Shown here: piece by piece, positions 1 to 9,701 of the stretch | How positions within the stretch are numbered: position 1 is the stretch's first letter | Layout: each line of letters begins with the position of its first letter | Assembly (NCBI GenBank): GCA_021772455.1 | Contig: JAJFLY010000004.1 | Location: forward strand, 1 to 64,000 | Length of the DNA: 64,000 bases | Direction: 5' to 3' | Source of the DNA: Chlamydiota bacterium | GTDB taxonomy: Bacteria > Chlamydiota > Chlamydiia > Chlamydiales > JAAKFR01 | The notes under the pieces: generated by a model | The model's database searches: none | What the model was told of the DNA's origin: nothing | What the model saw: the letters and a program-made list of their open reading frames with translations, nothing else | Position numbers and translations under genes: made by a program

Positions 1-227
1 AGCAGCTCTTAGTAGCTTGACCACAAAATTTTTGTGCAAGCTGCCTCTTATATGCCACTATTCTATTCGCCTATATGTAAGATATATTCTTCAAGCGCCA
101 CTTATTATAAGTGAAATTGCTTGAATCACAAAACTATCTAGATAACTTCACTTCACAGCGATAAAGAGACAAAATACAAGCGACTTGCTCAACCTGGATG
201 ATTGCGTTTAGCAATCGTCCTGTCCTT
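1..227 (-). other. 16S rRNA trailer / start of 16S-23S spacer
   Basis: This lies downstream of the 16S 3' end on the minus strand and runs off the window. No tRNA cloverleaf is visible in it. A 10-bp inverted repeat (196-205 with 211-220, one G-T mismatch, 5-nt loop) begins 8 nt from the 16S 3' end. One arm can also pair with the palindrome in the 16S leader (1838-1855), as expected for an RNase III processing stalk. The 23S gene is presumably just outside the window. Confidence 0.55.
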
Positions 228-1779
<1,552 letters not shown>

Positions 1780-1837
1780 AAATATAAAAATAGAATTAAC
1801 GGGACTCAAGCTCTCGCTTGACTCCCAACAAGTCATC

Positions 1838-1855
1838 CCAATCATTAATGATTGG
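1838..1855. repeat. 18-bp perfect palindrome in 16S leader
   Basis: CCAATCATTAATGATTGG is a perfect palindrome 58 nt upstream of the mature 16S 5' end. Its ATGATTG half can pair with CAATCAT in the trailer hairpin (196-220), so the likely role is in the pre-16S processing stem. Confidence 0.5.
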
Positions 1856-1981
1856 TCTGCATTTTGTCTCATTATCGCTGTCAAGTTGTGTGTCGATTCA
1901 AATCCGACACCCACCGCTCTTTGGCGCTGGTGTTCTTGTAGATTTCCTTTTTCAGAGGATTACACTCTTCAAGAAGGCAAA

Positions 1982-2011
1982 ACAATACCCAAAGTGGGGT
2001 TTTTTTCACAA
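1982..2011 (-). promoter_or_regulatory. Candidate rrn promoter
   Basis: On the minus strand, TTGTGA (2006-2011) and TATTGT (1982-1987) are separated by 18 bp and would start transcription about 195 nt upstream of mature 16S. The match to consensus is only moderate, and no other box pair in the leader is clearly better. Confidence 0.3.
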
Positions 2012-2263
2012 GCGCCTTTTTTTCTTTTCTTAATTAAAACAATTTATTGATACTCTAAACCACTGTGAACTAGATGTTTATAGACTGCATCTTTTTTCAG
2101 AATACGCCTTCAAAAACAGTCAAAAGCCTTAAACCCTCTAATAGCTACCAACTTCAACCGCTACTCTATCTTCGCTCAATGCTACATCTTCACCTCCTAT
2201 ATATTTTGACCCCTATATTATATAGGACAAATATGGGTGGGCACGATCTGTGGTTTTTTAGCT

Positions 2264-2292
2264 TTGACAATTATGGAACCCCAAAGCAAAAT
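2264..2292 (+). promoter_or_regulatory. Candidate promoter of tRNA-His
   Basis: A perfect -35 box TTGACA (2264-2269), a 17-bp spacer and CAAAAT (2287-2292) end 12 bp before the first tRNA base, the expected geometry for a tRNA promoter. Confidence 0.5.
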
Positions 2293-2304
2293 GGCGGGCT
2301 CCAT

Positions 2305-2379
2305 GGCGATCGTAGCTCAGTTGGTTAGAGCGTCGGATTGTGATTCCGAAGGTCGCGGGTTCGAGACCCGTCGTTCGCC
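2305..2379 (+). tRNA. tRNA-His (GTG)
   Basis: A complete cloverleaf. The acceptor stem carries the extra 5' G (2305) pairing with discriminator C73 (2379), which is diagnostic for histidine tRNA. The anticodon loop is TTGTGAT with anticodon GTG, flanked by a TCGGA/TCCGA stem. The T-arm is GCGGG-TTCGAGA-CCCGT. There is one T-T mismatch in the acceptor stem. CCA is not encoded. Confidence 0.95.
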
Positions 2380-2469
2380 CTTTCTTTCTCTCCCCCTCAT
2401 TATGCACACACATTGACTATTAGTTCTTATTCATAGATAATCTTTGCAAAATCATACACTAGGTCACTT

Positions 2470-4731
2470 ATGGATCTTCTTTCAGCTGCAACATCCCCTT
2501 TCAAACGGCTCTTCTTCTCCAGCAAAATCAAGGATGGAAAGTATGGAGGTATTAAGGGGGTCTTTCTTCCAAACATTCTTCAAATGATCGGTGTGGTCTT
2601 ATTCCTAAGGCTTGGATGGATTTTGGGACATGTCGGAATTGTTCAGATGTCTGCAATTATAAGCCTTTCCTCACTAATTCTCCTGATTACAGGTCTTTCA
2701 ATCACAGCGATTGCTACAAACATGCACATTGGCGCGGGTGGCTCCTACTATATTATATCTCGGTCTCTGGGTATCGAGTTTGGAAGTTCGATTGGAATAT
2801 TGCTCTGTATCTCACAAACTACTTCCATTGCCCTCTGTGTTTCAGGATTTGCTCTCTCTCTTCAGGAATTTTTGCCCCATGTGCCTGTTGAGGTGTTTGA
2901 AATCTCTACACTTGTGATGTTAGCTGTGATTTCCTATGTTTCGACAAATCTGGCACTACAAACTCAAATTTTTATTTTTTGCGCACTTGCGATCTCGCTT
3001 GGAGCCCTTTTTACGGGAAGCCCAAGCAATATTCCAGATACGCTTGTTCCCTTGGAGACCGCCTCTTCAATGCCTTTTTGGATTGCTTTTGCAATGTTCT
3101 TCCCTGCTGCAACGGGGATAGAAGCAGGAATGTCGATGTCTGGAGATTTGAGAAAACCCTCCAGATCCCTTCCCTGGGGAACTTTGGGGGCAATTATTGT
3201 TGCATTCATACTCTATTTGAATATCGCATTTTTTCTTTCTCGCTCGGCCTCTCCTGAAATGCTCCGATCTCACCCCTTTATCATTTACTACCTCTCTAAA
3301 GCAGGTTATCTGATCGTAATTGGGATCTGGGCTGCAACTCTTTCAAGCGCATTGGGAGGTATTCTTGGTGCACCACGCGTTATGCAGGCTGTTGCAAATG
3401 ATGGAATCCTTCCGAAGTTCCTTGGTAAAGGATTTGGGGACTCAAATCAACCGCGAATTGCAACGATTGCAGTTTTTCTATTTGCCTTAATTTTAACGGT
3501 ATCAACTGACATCAATATGCTAATTCCCATCCTGACAATGGTGTGCCTTGTTACATATGCCCTTTTGAATTTTGTCGCTTTTTTTGAAGAATTTATCCAA
3601 AACCCAAGTTGGAGACCCTCGTTTAAAGTGCCATGGATCGTCTCATTAGTAGGAAGCTTAGGTTGCTTCATGATTATGTTCATGATTAATGCTGGAGCTA
3701 CTTTTATCGTCCTGGCTGCTGTAATCGGCATATGTGTCTGGTCTTCTATGCGAAAGGTTAAGGGGAATTGGGAGGATATTCGTTTTAGCCTCTTTTCTTT
3801 TCTGGTAAATAAAGCGATCAATAAACTCAACCAAATCGACGAAAATGCCAAAACCTGGCGCCCCAACATTCTCGCTTTTATTGATTCAAATACTCCTAAT
3901 AAGCGGGATTTGATCACCTTTTCTCACTCTCTCAATCAAAATAAAGGATTTCTTACTTTCTCATTATGCCTTCCAAAAGTTGAAAACTGCGACCGCAAGG
4001 CTTTAGAGCTCAAAAGCTCTATCAATCAGTACCTCGAAAGCATTAATGTGCCGGCATTTTCACATATTGATCATAATGATAGTATTTTAGGAAACATGGC
4101 CTCAGTAGTTTCGCACTATGGGATTGGCCCTTTGACTCCCAATACAGTTATCCTTCCATTTAACGAACGTTTTTTAGAGGATGGGGATGAGGTCATAAAT
4201 TTTATTTCTTCTGCTCACTCTCAGGGAAAAAACATCGTTATTCTAAAAACAGACTCGGAAATCAGTGCCTCTTTTCTAGAAACTAGCAGAGGGGGAGGAC
4301 AGAAGCAAATCAACCTTTGGTGGGAGGGAAAAGCACTAAGTAACTTCAAGTTTTCACTTGTACTTGCCCATATCTTGCAATCCAGTCCGGCGCTCGATGA
4401 TGCTATAATCAATGTCAATGCCGTGATTACTTGCGAAGATGCACGCGAATCGATGGAAAGAGAGTGGGAAAAATACAAGAAAGTTGTGAGAATGAAAAAC
4501 TTGCACTTCTCTCTTTTCCTTGAGCCTGAGAATGATATCTTTGCGAGTTTGCAAAAGAAGATCGCAACCGCAGATTTAACATTCATTAGTATTCGCCCAA
4601 TGCGAAAAGATAATTTAGAGGAGTATAAAGAGTATTTTTCTGATCTTCTGAAAAAAACGGAAAGCTGCAACCAAGTTGCCTATGTCCTTTCGGGTGAAAA
4701 GGTGAATTTCGGAAAAATCTTTTTCGATTAG
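2470..4731 (+). CDS. Cation-chloride cotransporter (SLC12)-type permease
   Basis: A 753-residue APC-superfamily membrane transporter. Residues 30-53 carry the hallmark first membrane segment of the SLC12 family (GVFLPNILQMIGV.. followed by LFLRLGWILG), and about eleven further hydrophobic segments run to roughly residue 430. A soluble C-terminal region of about 320 residues follows, as in SLC12 cotransporters. Family members move Na+, K+ and Cl- or amino acids; the substrate here cannot be read from sequence. The start has a weak AGG-type site (AGGTCACTT) before ATG. It lies 90 bp downstream of tRNA-His and 43 bp upstream of ftsK. A plain amino-acid permease is less likely because of the long C-terminal domain. 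Confidence 0.85.
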   Translation: MDLLSAATSPFKRLFFSSKIKDGKYGGIKGVFLPNILQMIGVVLFLRLGWILGHVGIVQMSAIISLSSLILLITGLSITAIATNMHIGAGGSYYIISRSLGIEFGSSIGILLCISQTTSIALCVSGFALSLQEFLPHVPVEVFEISTLVMLAVISYVSTNLALQTQIFIFCALAISLGALFTGSPSNIPDTLVPLETASSMPFWIAFAMFFPAATGIEAGMSMSGDLRKPSRSLPWGTLGAIIVAFILYLNIAFFLSRSASPEMLRSHPFIIYYLSKAGYLIVIGIWAATLSSALGGILGAPRVMQAVANDGILPKFLGKGFGDSNQPRIATIAVFLFALILTVSTDINMLIPILTMVCLVTYALLNFVAFFEEFIQNPSWRPSFKVPWIVSLVGSLGCFMIMFMINAGATFIVLAAVIGICVWSSMRKVKGNWEDIRFSLFSFLVNKAINKLNQIDENAKTWRPNILAFIDSNTPNKRDLITFSHSLNQNKGFLTFSLCLPKVENCDRKALELKSSINQYLESINVPAFSHIDHNDSILGNMASVVSHYGIGPLTPNTVILPFNERFLEDGDEVINFISSAHSQGKNIVILKTDSEISASFLETSRGGGQKQINLWWEGKALSNFKFSLVLAHILQSSPALDDAIINVNAVITCEDARESMEREWEKYKKVVRMKNLHFSLFLEPENDIFASLQKKIATADLTFISIRPMRKDNLEEYKEYFSDLLKKTESCNQVAYVLSGEKVNFGKIFFD

Positions 4732-4774
4732 AGAGCCATTTCATTTATTTCAAGAAGCTGGTAAACCAGAGGAC

Positions 4775-7015
4775 ATGAAACCGAAAAAAAAACGTCTACA
4801 GAAAAAAACACGCTCTAATCTGCCCCATCGAGTTCAAGGACTCCTTTTCCTAGCATTTACCCTTTTTTTGACATTAAGCTTGCTCAGCTACTCGGATGGA
4901 GATGCGACAAAAAACTGGCTTGGCCTTGTCGGACACGTCATGGGATGGTGTGCGAACTACCTATTTGGTCTTGCAAGCTTGCTCATCCCCCTTTTTTGTG
5001 GTTGGATTGGGTGGCAATTAATTTCAAAAAAAGAGGTTGACCGCCCACGCCTTAAGTTCCTCTATTTTTCAGTTCTCCTTGTAACTTTGGCGACGCTGCT
5101 TGCGCAAACAGCTTATCACTACCCATGGCTCTCTTCCCTCTTTAACCAATGGGTTTATTCGGACTTCTACCCACGTCAAGCTTCCTATGACCCCGAAAAA
5201 CTGCGTCATTATATTGGGGGCGTTCCTCTCCACCACCTCTATAGCGATACAACCCTTAACTTAAGAAGCATCTTAGGAAGCTTCGGCACCTTTTTAATCT
5301 TTCTATCCCTCTTTTTTGCTGCGGGAATGCTTCTTACCGAGATCCCTTTCTCCTATTTTACGGAGAAAGCAAAAAATCTCTACCAATGGGCGATTCAGGC
5401 AACCCGTCCACGCCAACAAAAACCCACTCTTGCTAAGGTTGCAGCCAAAATGGTGACCGAGCCAACTTTAGTCCGCGAAGATCCCCTTAAAAAGGAGATG
5501 CGCATCAACTTTCCTGAGCGGCCTAAGGAAATAGCCTCCTTACCCCCTACTCCAAAGCGAACGGCGTCTCTTGATGAATATGAGCTTCCTCCCGCTTCTC
5601 TTCTAACAGAGGTGCGCCCAGTCGATCAATCGTCGTTAAAAAGCGATTTGAAAAAGCAGGCTGAGGTATTGGAAGAGACGCTATTGAGCTTTGGCCTCGA
5701 AGCGAAAGTGGGTGATATCCACTGTGGGCCAACGATCACCTCCTTTGAAGTTCATCCTGCCGTCGGGGTAAAGGTACAGAAAATCAGAGCTCTTGAAAGT
5801 GATATCGCTCTCAATATGCAGGCGAAATCGATTCGAATCATTGCCCCCATCCCTGGAAAAGCTGCTGTCGGAATTGAGGTGCCAAACCCTAAGCCACAAG
5901 AGGTAAGCTTCCGCGAATTGATCGAAAACTACCAGCATGGACCTAAAAAAGCGCAGATCCCTCTATTACTTGGAAAGGTTGTCAATGGTGACGATGTATG
6001 GGCAGATCTGACCAAAATGCCCCACTTAATTATTGCGGGAGCGACAGGCTCTGGAAAGTCGGTCTGTATCAATACGATTGTGATGTCGATTGTCATGAAC
6101 GCGCGCCCCGATGAAATCAAAATTTTGATGGTCGATCCCAAGAAGGTTGAGTTAACAGCTTATACCCATCTCCCCCACATGCTTGCCCCTGTTATCACTG
6201 AGCCGGGTGGGGCCTGTGCGGCACTTGGCTGGCTTGTCAAAGAGATGGAGAAACGCTATGAGATCTGCCGCCAGCTAGGAACACGTAATATCCTTGGATT
6301 TAACACGCGGAAAATCAATAAGGAGCTTGAGGAATCGCTCGAGCTAGAGATACCGGAAAAAATGCCTTATATCGTCGTGATTATCGACGAGCTTGCCGAT
6401 TTGATGATGGTCTCTTCAAGCGATATCGAAACGCCGATTGCCCGTATTGCGCAAATGGCTAGGGCCGTTGGTATCCACATGATTTTGGCTACCCAGCGCC
6501 CATCGCGCGAGGTTATCACGGGCTTGATTAAGGCCAACTTCCCCTGTCGCATCGCTTTTAAAGTTTCCAGCCGGATCAACAGCCAAATCATCATCGACGA
6601 TAACGGTGCTGAAATGTTGCTTGGTAATGGAGATATGCTCTTCTTGCCACCAGGAACCTCCTCTATACTGCGTGCTCAAGGGGCTTTTATCCGTGATGAT
6701 GACATCAATCAAATCATACATTATGTCTGCTCTCAAGCCTCCACAAACTATCTCATCCCCTCTTTTGACACCTACCGCCAATCCATGGAGGAAATAGGGG
6801 ATGATAAGTCTAGCGCACGTGACCCTCTCTATGAGGAGGCAAAATCGCTCGTATTTGAAACGGGGAATGCCTCAACAACGTATTTACAACGGAAGCTTAA
6901 GGTCGGATATGCACGCGCCGCTAGTTTAATGGACCAGCTGGAAGCAAATGGAATCATTGGCCCCTCTGAAGGGGCAAAACCGCGTCAAATCTTTTATCCA
7001 AAACAGGACTCGTAA
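4775..7015 (+). CDS. ftsK: DNA translocase FtsK
   Basis: A 746-residue septal DNA translocase that pumps chromosome termini through the closing division site. It has a basic N-terminus and about four membrane segments within residues 20-190, then a short linker, an alpha/beta motor with Walker A GATGSGKS near residue 421 and Walker B VVIIDELAD near residue 530, and a C-terminal winged-helix gamma domain (about 680-740) that reads KOPS-type sites. The linker is short compared with E. coli FtsK, like SpoIIIE and other chlamydial FtsK proteins. The GAGG site sits only 2 nt from the ATG. It is followed 3 bp later by the MBL hydrolase gene, the same order as in Chlamydia. Confidence 0.96.
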   Translation: MKPKKKRLQKKTRSNLPHRVQGLLFLAFTLFLTLSLLSYSDGDATKNWLGLVGHVMGWCANYLFGLASLLIPLFCGWIGWQLISKKEVDRPRLKFLYFSVLLVTLATLLAQTAYHYPWLSSLFNQWVYSDFYPRQASYDPEKLRHYIGGVPLHHLYSDTTLNLRSILGSFGTFLIFLSLFFAAGMLLTEIPFSYFTEKAKNLYQWAIQATRPRQQKPTLAKVAAKMVTEPTLVREDPLKKEMRINFPERPKEIASLPPTPKRTASLDEYELPPASLLTEVRPVDQSSLKSDLKKQAEVLEETLLSFGLEAKVGDIHCGPTITSFEVHPAVGVKVQKIRALESDIALNMQAKSIRIIAPIPGKAAVGIEVPNPKPQEVSFRELIENYQHGPKKAQIPLLLGKVVNGDDVWADLTKMPHLIIAGATGSGKSVCINTIVMSIVMNARPDEIKILMVDPKKVELTAYTHLPHMLAPVITEPGGACAALGWLVKEMEKRYEICRQLGTRNILGFNTRKINKELEESLELEIPEKMPYIVVIIDELADLMMVSSSDIETPIARIAQMARAVGIHMILATQRPSREVITGLIKANFPCRIAFKVSSRINSQIIIDDNGAEMLLGNGDMLFLPPGTSSILRAQGAFIRDDDINQIIHYVCSQASTNYLIPSFDTYRQSMEEIGDDKSSARDPLYEEAKSLVFETGNASTTYLQRKLKVGYARAASLMDQLEANGIIGPSEGAKPRQIFYPKQDS

Positions 7016-7018
7016 TTC

Positions 7019-7783
7019 ATGGAAGGGTATTGCCCTCTAGCATCAGGATCAAAGGGAAACTGTCTTTATCTCGGCACAAAAAAGACAAAAATTCTCATCG
7101 ATGCCGGCATCAGTGGAAGAGCTACTAAGCGTAAGCTTGAAGAAATTGGAGTTGAACTGGATGAAATTCGGGCTATTTTAATTTCACATCCCCATTCAGA
7201 CCATATTCAGGGGCTTAAAACGCTTGCTTTTCGCTACGGAATCCCCGTCCTTGCCAATTCTGAAACAGCAAAGGAAATCTTCGGAATCTTCCGTGAATGT
7301 CCCCAATTTAAAATTTTCACTACCGGAGAAACCTTTACTTTCGAGGACATCGAAATTCACCCCTTCAGCATTCAGCACGATACCGTTGATCCTGTTGCAT
7401 TTACATTAAAGGCTGATGGAATCAAAATGGGCGTGTGCACCGATTTGGGATACGCCACAACGCTTGTAAAGACCCACCTAAAAGAGTGTGATTATTTGGT
7501 TGTTGAATCCAACCACGAGCCGTCGATGGTCCACGCCTGTCCCCGTCCCATGTACTACAAGCAACGGGTATTGGGGCGGAGCGGCCACCTTTCTAATGAG
7601 GCGTGCGGAGAGCTTTTAGCAGAGGTGATGCATGATGGGTTGCGCCATATCCACCTCGCCCACCTTTCACAAGAGTGCAACTCCCCAGAAACGGCGCTCG
7701 AAAGGGTTAAAGAAAAAATTGGAGAGAAAGTTCCGGTGAAAATCGCCCCACAAACTGAAATTGCCGAGAGTGTGTTATTTTGA
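7019..7783 (+). CDS. yycJ: MBL-fold hydrolase, YycJ/WalJ type
   Basis: A 254-residue metallo-beta-lactamase-fold protein. The metal-binding motif HxHxDH lies at residues 57-62 (HPHSDH). Further ligand positions are visible in the CTDLGYAT and ESNHEP segments and in a late histidine (LAHLSQECN). WalJ-type proteins are proposed exonuclease-like enzymes linked to DNA replication or repair and cell-wall control; the chlamydial function is not established. The gene follows ftsK by 3 bp and overlaps the next gene by 4 bp, so the three genes are very likely one transcript, the CT739-CT738-CT737 order of C. trachomatis (from memory). Confidence 0.92.
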   Translation: MEGYCPLASGSKGNCLYLGTKKTKILIDAGISGRATKRKLEEIGVELDEIRAILISHPHSDHIQGLKTLAFRYGIPVLANSETAKEIFGIFRECPQFKIFTTGETFTFEDIEIHPFSIQHDTVDPVAFTLKADGIKMGVCTDLGYATTLVKTHLKECDYLVVESNHEPSMVHACPRPMYYKQRVLGRSGHLSNEACGELLAEVMHDGLRHIHLAHLSQECNSPETALERVKEKIGEKVPVKIAPQTEIAESVLF

Positions 7784-8445
7784 GTCTAAAAATTGCTCTA
7801 AAAGCTGATGAAGAGCCAAAAGAGTATCCGATCAAGCGATTCGAAGAGCTCTTTGGCGTAACCTATCTTAAAGCGCTGACTTTTGAAAATTGGGAAGTGG
7901 AGAGCTGGGTGCGAAAAAAGTGTCTACGCGCGGATAAAAGAGGGAAAATAGGCGAGCTTGCCCGCTGGCTTGGTACCTACCATGCAAAAGAACTTGCCCA
8001 AGGCGATATTCCAGATGTTGCCATCCGGTGGATGCATGAAAAGATCGGCTATGGCCTATTTACAACTAAGCCGTTCAAAAAGTGGCAGTATATTGGGGAA
8101 TACACCGGCATTCTACGACGCCGCAGCTTTTTATTTCCGGACATCAATGATTATTGCTTTATGTATCCCAGTCAGTGGATTCCAACCCGCTCTTTCACAA
8201 TCGATAGCAAAAAACATGGAAATTATACGCGCTTTATCAATCACAAGGATGAGCCAAATTGTGAATCGGTTTCGGTTTACCATGATGGCGTGTTTCACAT
8301 CTTGTTTCGCACTATAAAAGACATTCCCGCAGGCGTTGAGCTCACATATGATTACGGTGGGAGCTACTGGGAGCGACGCAAAAAACTCAAGGATAAAGAA
8401 CCGCTCGAAAATCTTATCCCAGCCGATGCTCTTCTCCAAAAATAG
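7780..8445 (+). CDS. SET-domain protein (NUE-like histone methyltransferase candidate)
   Basis: A 221-residue protein with a SET lysine methyltransferase domain at about residues 85-195. The cofactor and substrate motifs are intact: a GYGLFTTKPF start motif, RFINH at 151-155 with N160-C161 (the RFxNHxxxPNC signature), and the ELTYDYG motif with Y190 and Y192. In C. trachomatis the protein at this position is NUE, a type III-secreted enzyme that methylates host histones. That this protein is also secreted is inference from synteny. The start is TTG, overlapping the upstream stop by 4 bp (TTGA); no better start exists upstream. There is no post-SET cysteine cluster. Confidence 0.88.
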   Translation: MSLKIALKADEEPKEYPIKRFEELFGVTYLKALTFENWEVESWVRKKCLRADKRGKIGELARWLGTYHAKELAQGDIPDVAIRWMHEKIGYGLFTTKPFKKWQYIGEYTGILRRRSFLFPDINDYCFMYPSQWIPTRSFTIDSKKHGNYTRFINHKDEPNCESVSVYHDGVFHILFRTIKDIPAGVELTYDYGGSYWERRKKLKDKEPLENLIPADALLQK

Positions 8446-8478
8446 ATAATCTATTATACAGGAAAAAAAGGGGGAAAT

Positions 8479-9249
8479 ATGAAACGGTTTGTATTAGCGT
8501 GTCTAATCACTTTCGCATCTGGAAGTTTATCTGCCAGTTGGTTCTCTCCCTGCCCCACAACGGTTTATCGCCCCTTTTCTGGTTTCTATGTAGGAGTTGG
8601 AGGTGGAGTTGCCACAAATATGGCTGATGCTGCTTTCATCTCAACTTTCACAATAGGGGGTGCGAGTGGGACTCTGATTTTCGATAATGACTTTTATCAA
8701 GTACGCCCATGGGGTGAAGTGTATGGAGGGTGGGGGTGGCAATTTTGCTGGCTCTATTTAGGAGCGCGCGTCGGGGCCAATTTCTCTCAATATGACCCGA
8801 ACGGAGAGGCACTTCTCGTCAATGCTGCCACAGATGTCATCACTCTCGGTTCAACCTTGACTACCAAATTACAAGCAACCGAGTATACGTTTGACTTCAA
8901 ACCAGGAGTAGTCTTCTGCAACAATACGATGTTCTTTGGAATCTTTGGAGCTGCAGTAAACAAGGAGCGGATGGAGGGGCGGATGATCTTTACAAACTCC
9001 GATAATCCGGTTCTCTTTTCAGAAAATGAATTAAAACGCTCAAGAAGCTCAGCTGCCCTGCGAGGAGGAGCTGGTATTGAACATCTGTTTTGTGAATGCC
9101 TCAGTATCCATCTGATGTATGTTTATACAAACTATTGGGAGCTTCAAAAGAGTACTTCGGCAACCGTAGGCGCATTCACTCTCACCCAAATCGCATCGAC
9201 TAAAGCTCATAAACAGGTCACATCTGCCGGTCTGACATTCTATTTCTAG
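8479..9249 (+). CDS. Outer-membrane beta-barrel protein
   Basis: A 256-residue exported protein with a clear signal peptide (residues 1-19, cleavage after LSA). The mature protein shows alternating hydrophobic/polar strands, an opening FYVGVGGG strand typical of small OmpA/OprF-like barrels, and a C-terminal strand ending in phenylalanine (LTFYF), the BAM recognition signature. The ribosome site is GGGGGAAAT before ATG. It stands between the SET gene and ybcL, which are adjacent in Chlamydia, so it looks like a lineage-specific insertion. It is monocistronic or read through from the ftsK operon. Ligand or pore function is unknown. Confidence 0.75.
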   Translation: MKRFVLACLITFASGSLSASWFSPCPTTVYRPFSGFYVGVGGGVATNMADAAFISTFTIGGASGTLIFDNDFYQVRPWGEVYGGWGWQFCWLYLGARVGANFSQYDPNGEALLVNAATDVITLGSTLTTKLQATEYTFDFKPGVVFCNNTMFFGIFGAAVNKERMEGRMIFTNSDNPVLFSENELKRSRSSAALRGGAGIEHLFCECLSIHLMYVYTNYWELQKSTSATVGAFTLTQIASTKAHKQVTSAGLTFYF

Positions 9250-9701
9250 TTTGCCAGCGCGTAGCGCCCCATCAACTCAGCCTGTGCAATGATATGTCCT
9301 TCCATCGCCTTGAGAAGCTCCTCTTTGGTCGCTCCTTCTTTGAGGTCGGGGGTCATATCAAGAGCATAGAGCTTAATGAAGTAACGATGTTCGCGATCAG
9401 GAGGACATGGACCTTGGTAACCATTTTTCCCGCCCGTATTTACCCCTTGAGTCCCAAGAGAAGGAGTCCCTTCTTTAACTTCGGTCGTTTTAGGATCGAT
9501 GCCATACACAACCCAATGGACCCACATTCCATCAGCGCGAAGATTTTTGGGAACATCGGAGTCATCCATAATGAGGGCTAAACTTTTAGCCTCAGAGGGA
9601 ATACCGGAAAAATTTAAGGGAAAACTTGTCTCGACACCTTCACACGTATACTTACGTGGAATCGATTCACCCTCTTGAAATACCGGACTTGTGATCTGCA
9701 T
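9246..9701 (-). CDS. ybcL: PEBP-family protein YbcL/YbhB
   Basis: A 151-residue phosphatidylethanolamine-binding-protein-fold protein. The start chosen is the ATG at 9701, because GAGGAAGC stands 3 nt upstream and family homology begins at ITSPVFQEG. Conserved motifs are the DDSDVP segment, MWVHWVVYGI, NTGGKNGYQGPCPP and the closing MEGHIIAQAEL. Bacterial members are of uncertain function, possibly kinase or phosphatase regulators. Its start lies inside the 3' end of the symporter gene (35 bp overlap), so the two are translationally coupled. Its 3' end overlaps the convergent barrel gene by 4 bp. Order matches CT736-CT735. Confidence 0.9.
   Translation of the reverse strand: MQITSPVFQEGESIPRKYTCEGVETSFPLNFSGIPSEAKSLALIMDDSDVPKNLRADGMWVHWVVYGIDPKTTEVKEGTPSLGTQGVNTGGKNGYQGPCPPDREHRYFIKLYALDMTPDLKEGATKEELLKAMEGHIIAQAELMGRYALAN

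Larger units (their letters stand above)
1780..2263. other. 16S leader and intergenic region
   Basis: This stretch of about 480 bp lies between the 16S 5' end and the tRNA-His promoter. I see no convincing gene. It holds the 16S leader on the minus strand, a small hairpin (TCAAGC 1806-1811 with GCTTGA 1816-1821), an 18-bp perfect palindrome at 1838-1855, and a candidate rrn promoter near 1982-2011. It is AT-rich around 2180-2240, including a palindromic TATAAT-containing stretch without a matching -35 box. Confidence 0.5.

Noticed and set aside
1885-1916. tRNA T-arm-like sequence (GATTCAAATC flanked by TGTCG and CGACA)
   Set aside because: The T-stem has an A-C mismatch at the loop-closing pair and no matching acceptor or anticodon arm exists upstream, so no tRNA can be supported.
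2210-2224. Palindromic TATATAATATA-type sequence as an rrn promoter
   Set aside because: No acceptable -35 box lies at 16-18 bp on either strand; probably AT-rich chance palindrome.
2074-2328. 84-codon frame upstream of and into tRNA-His
   Set aside because: It ends inside the tRNA gene, has no ribosome site and has no recognisable protein features.
3447-3917. 156-codon minus-strand frame inside the SLC12-like gene
   Set aside because: It is a shadow frame of a clearly real gene and shows no ribosome site or domain.
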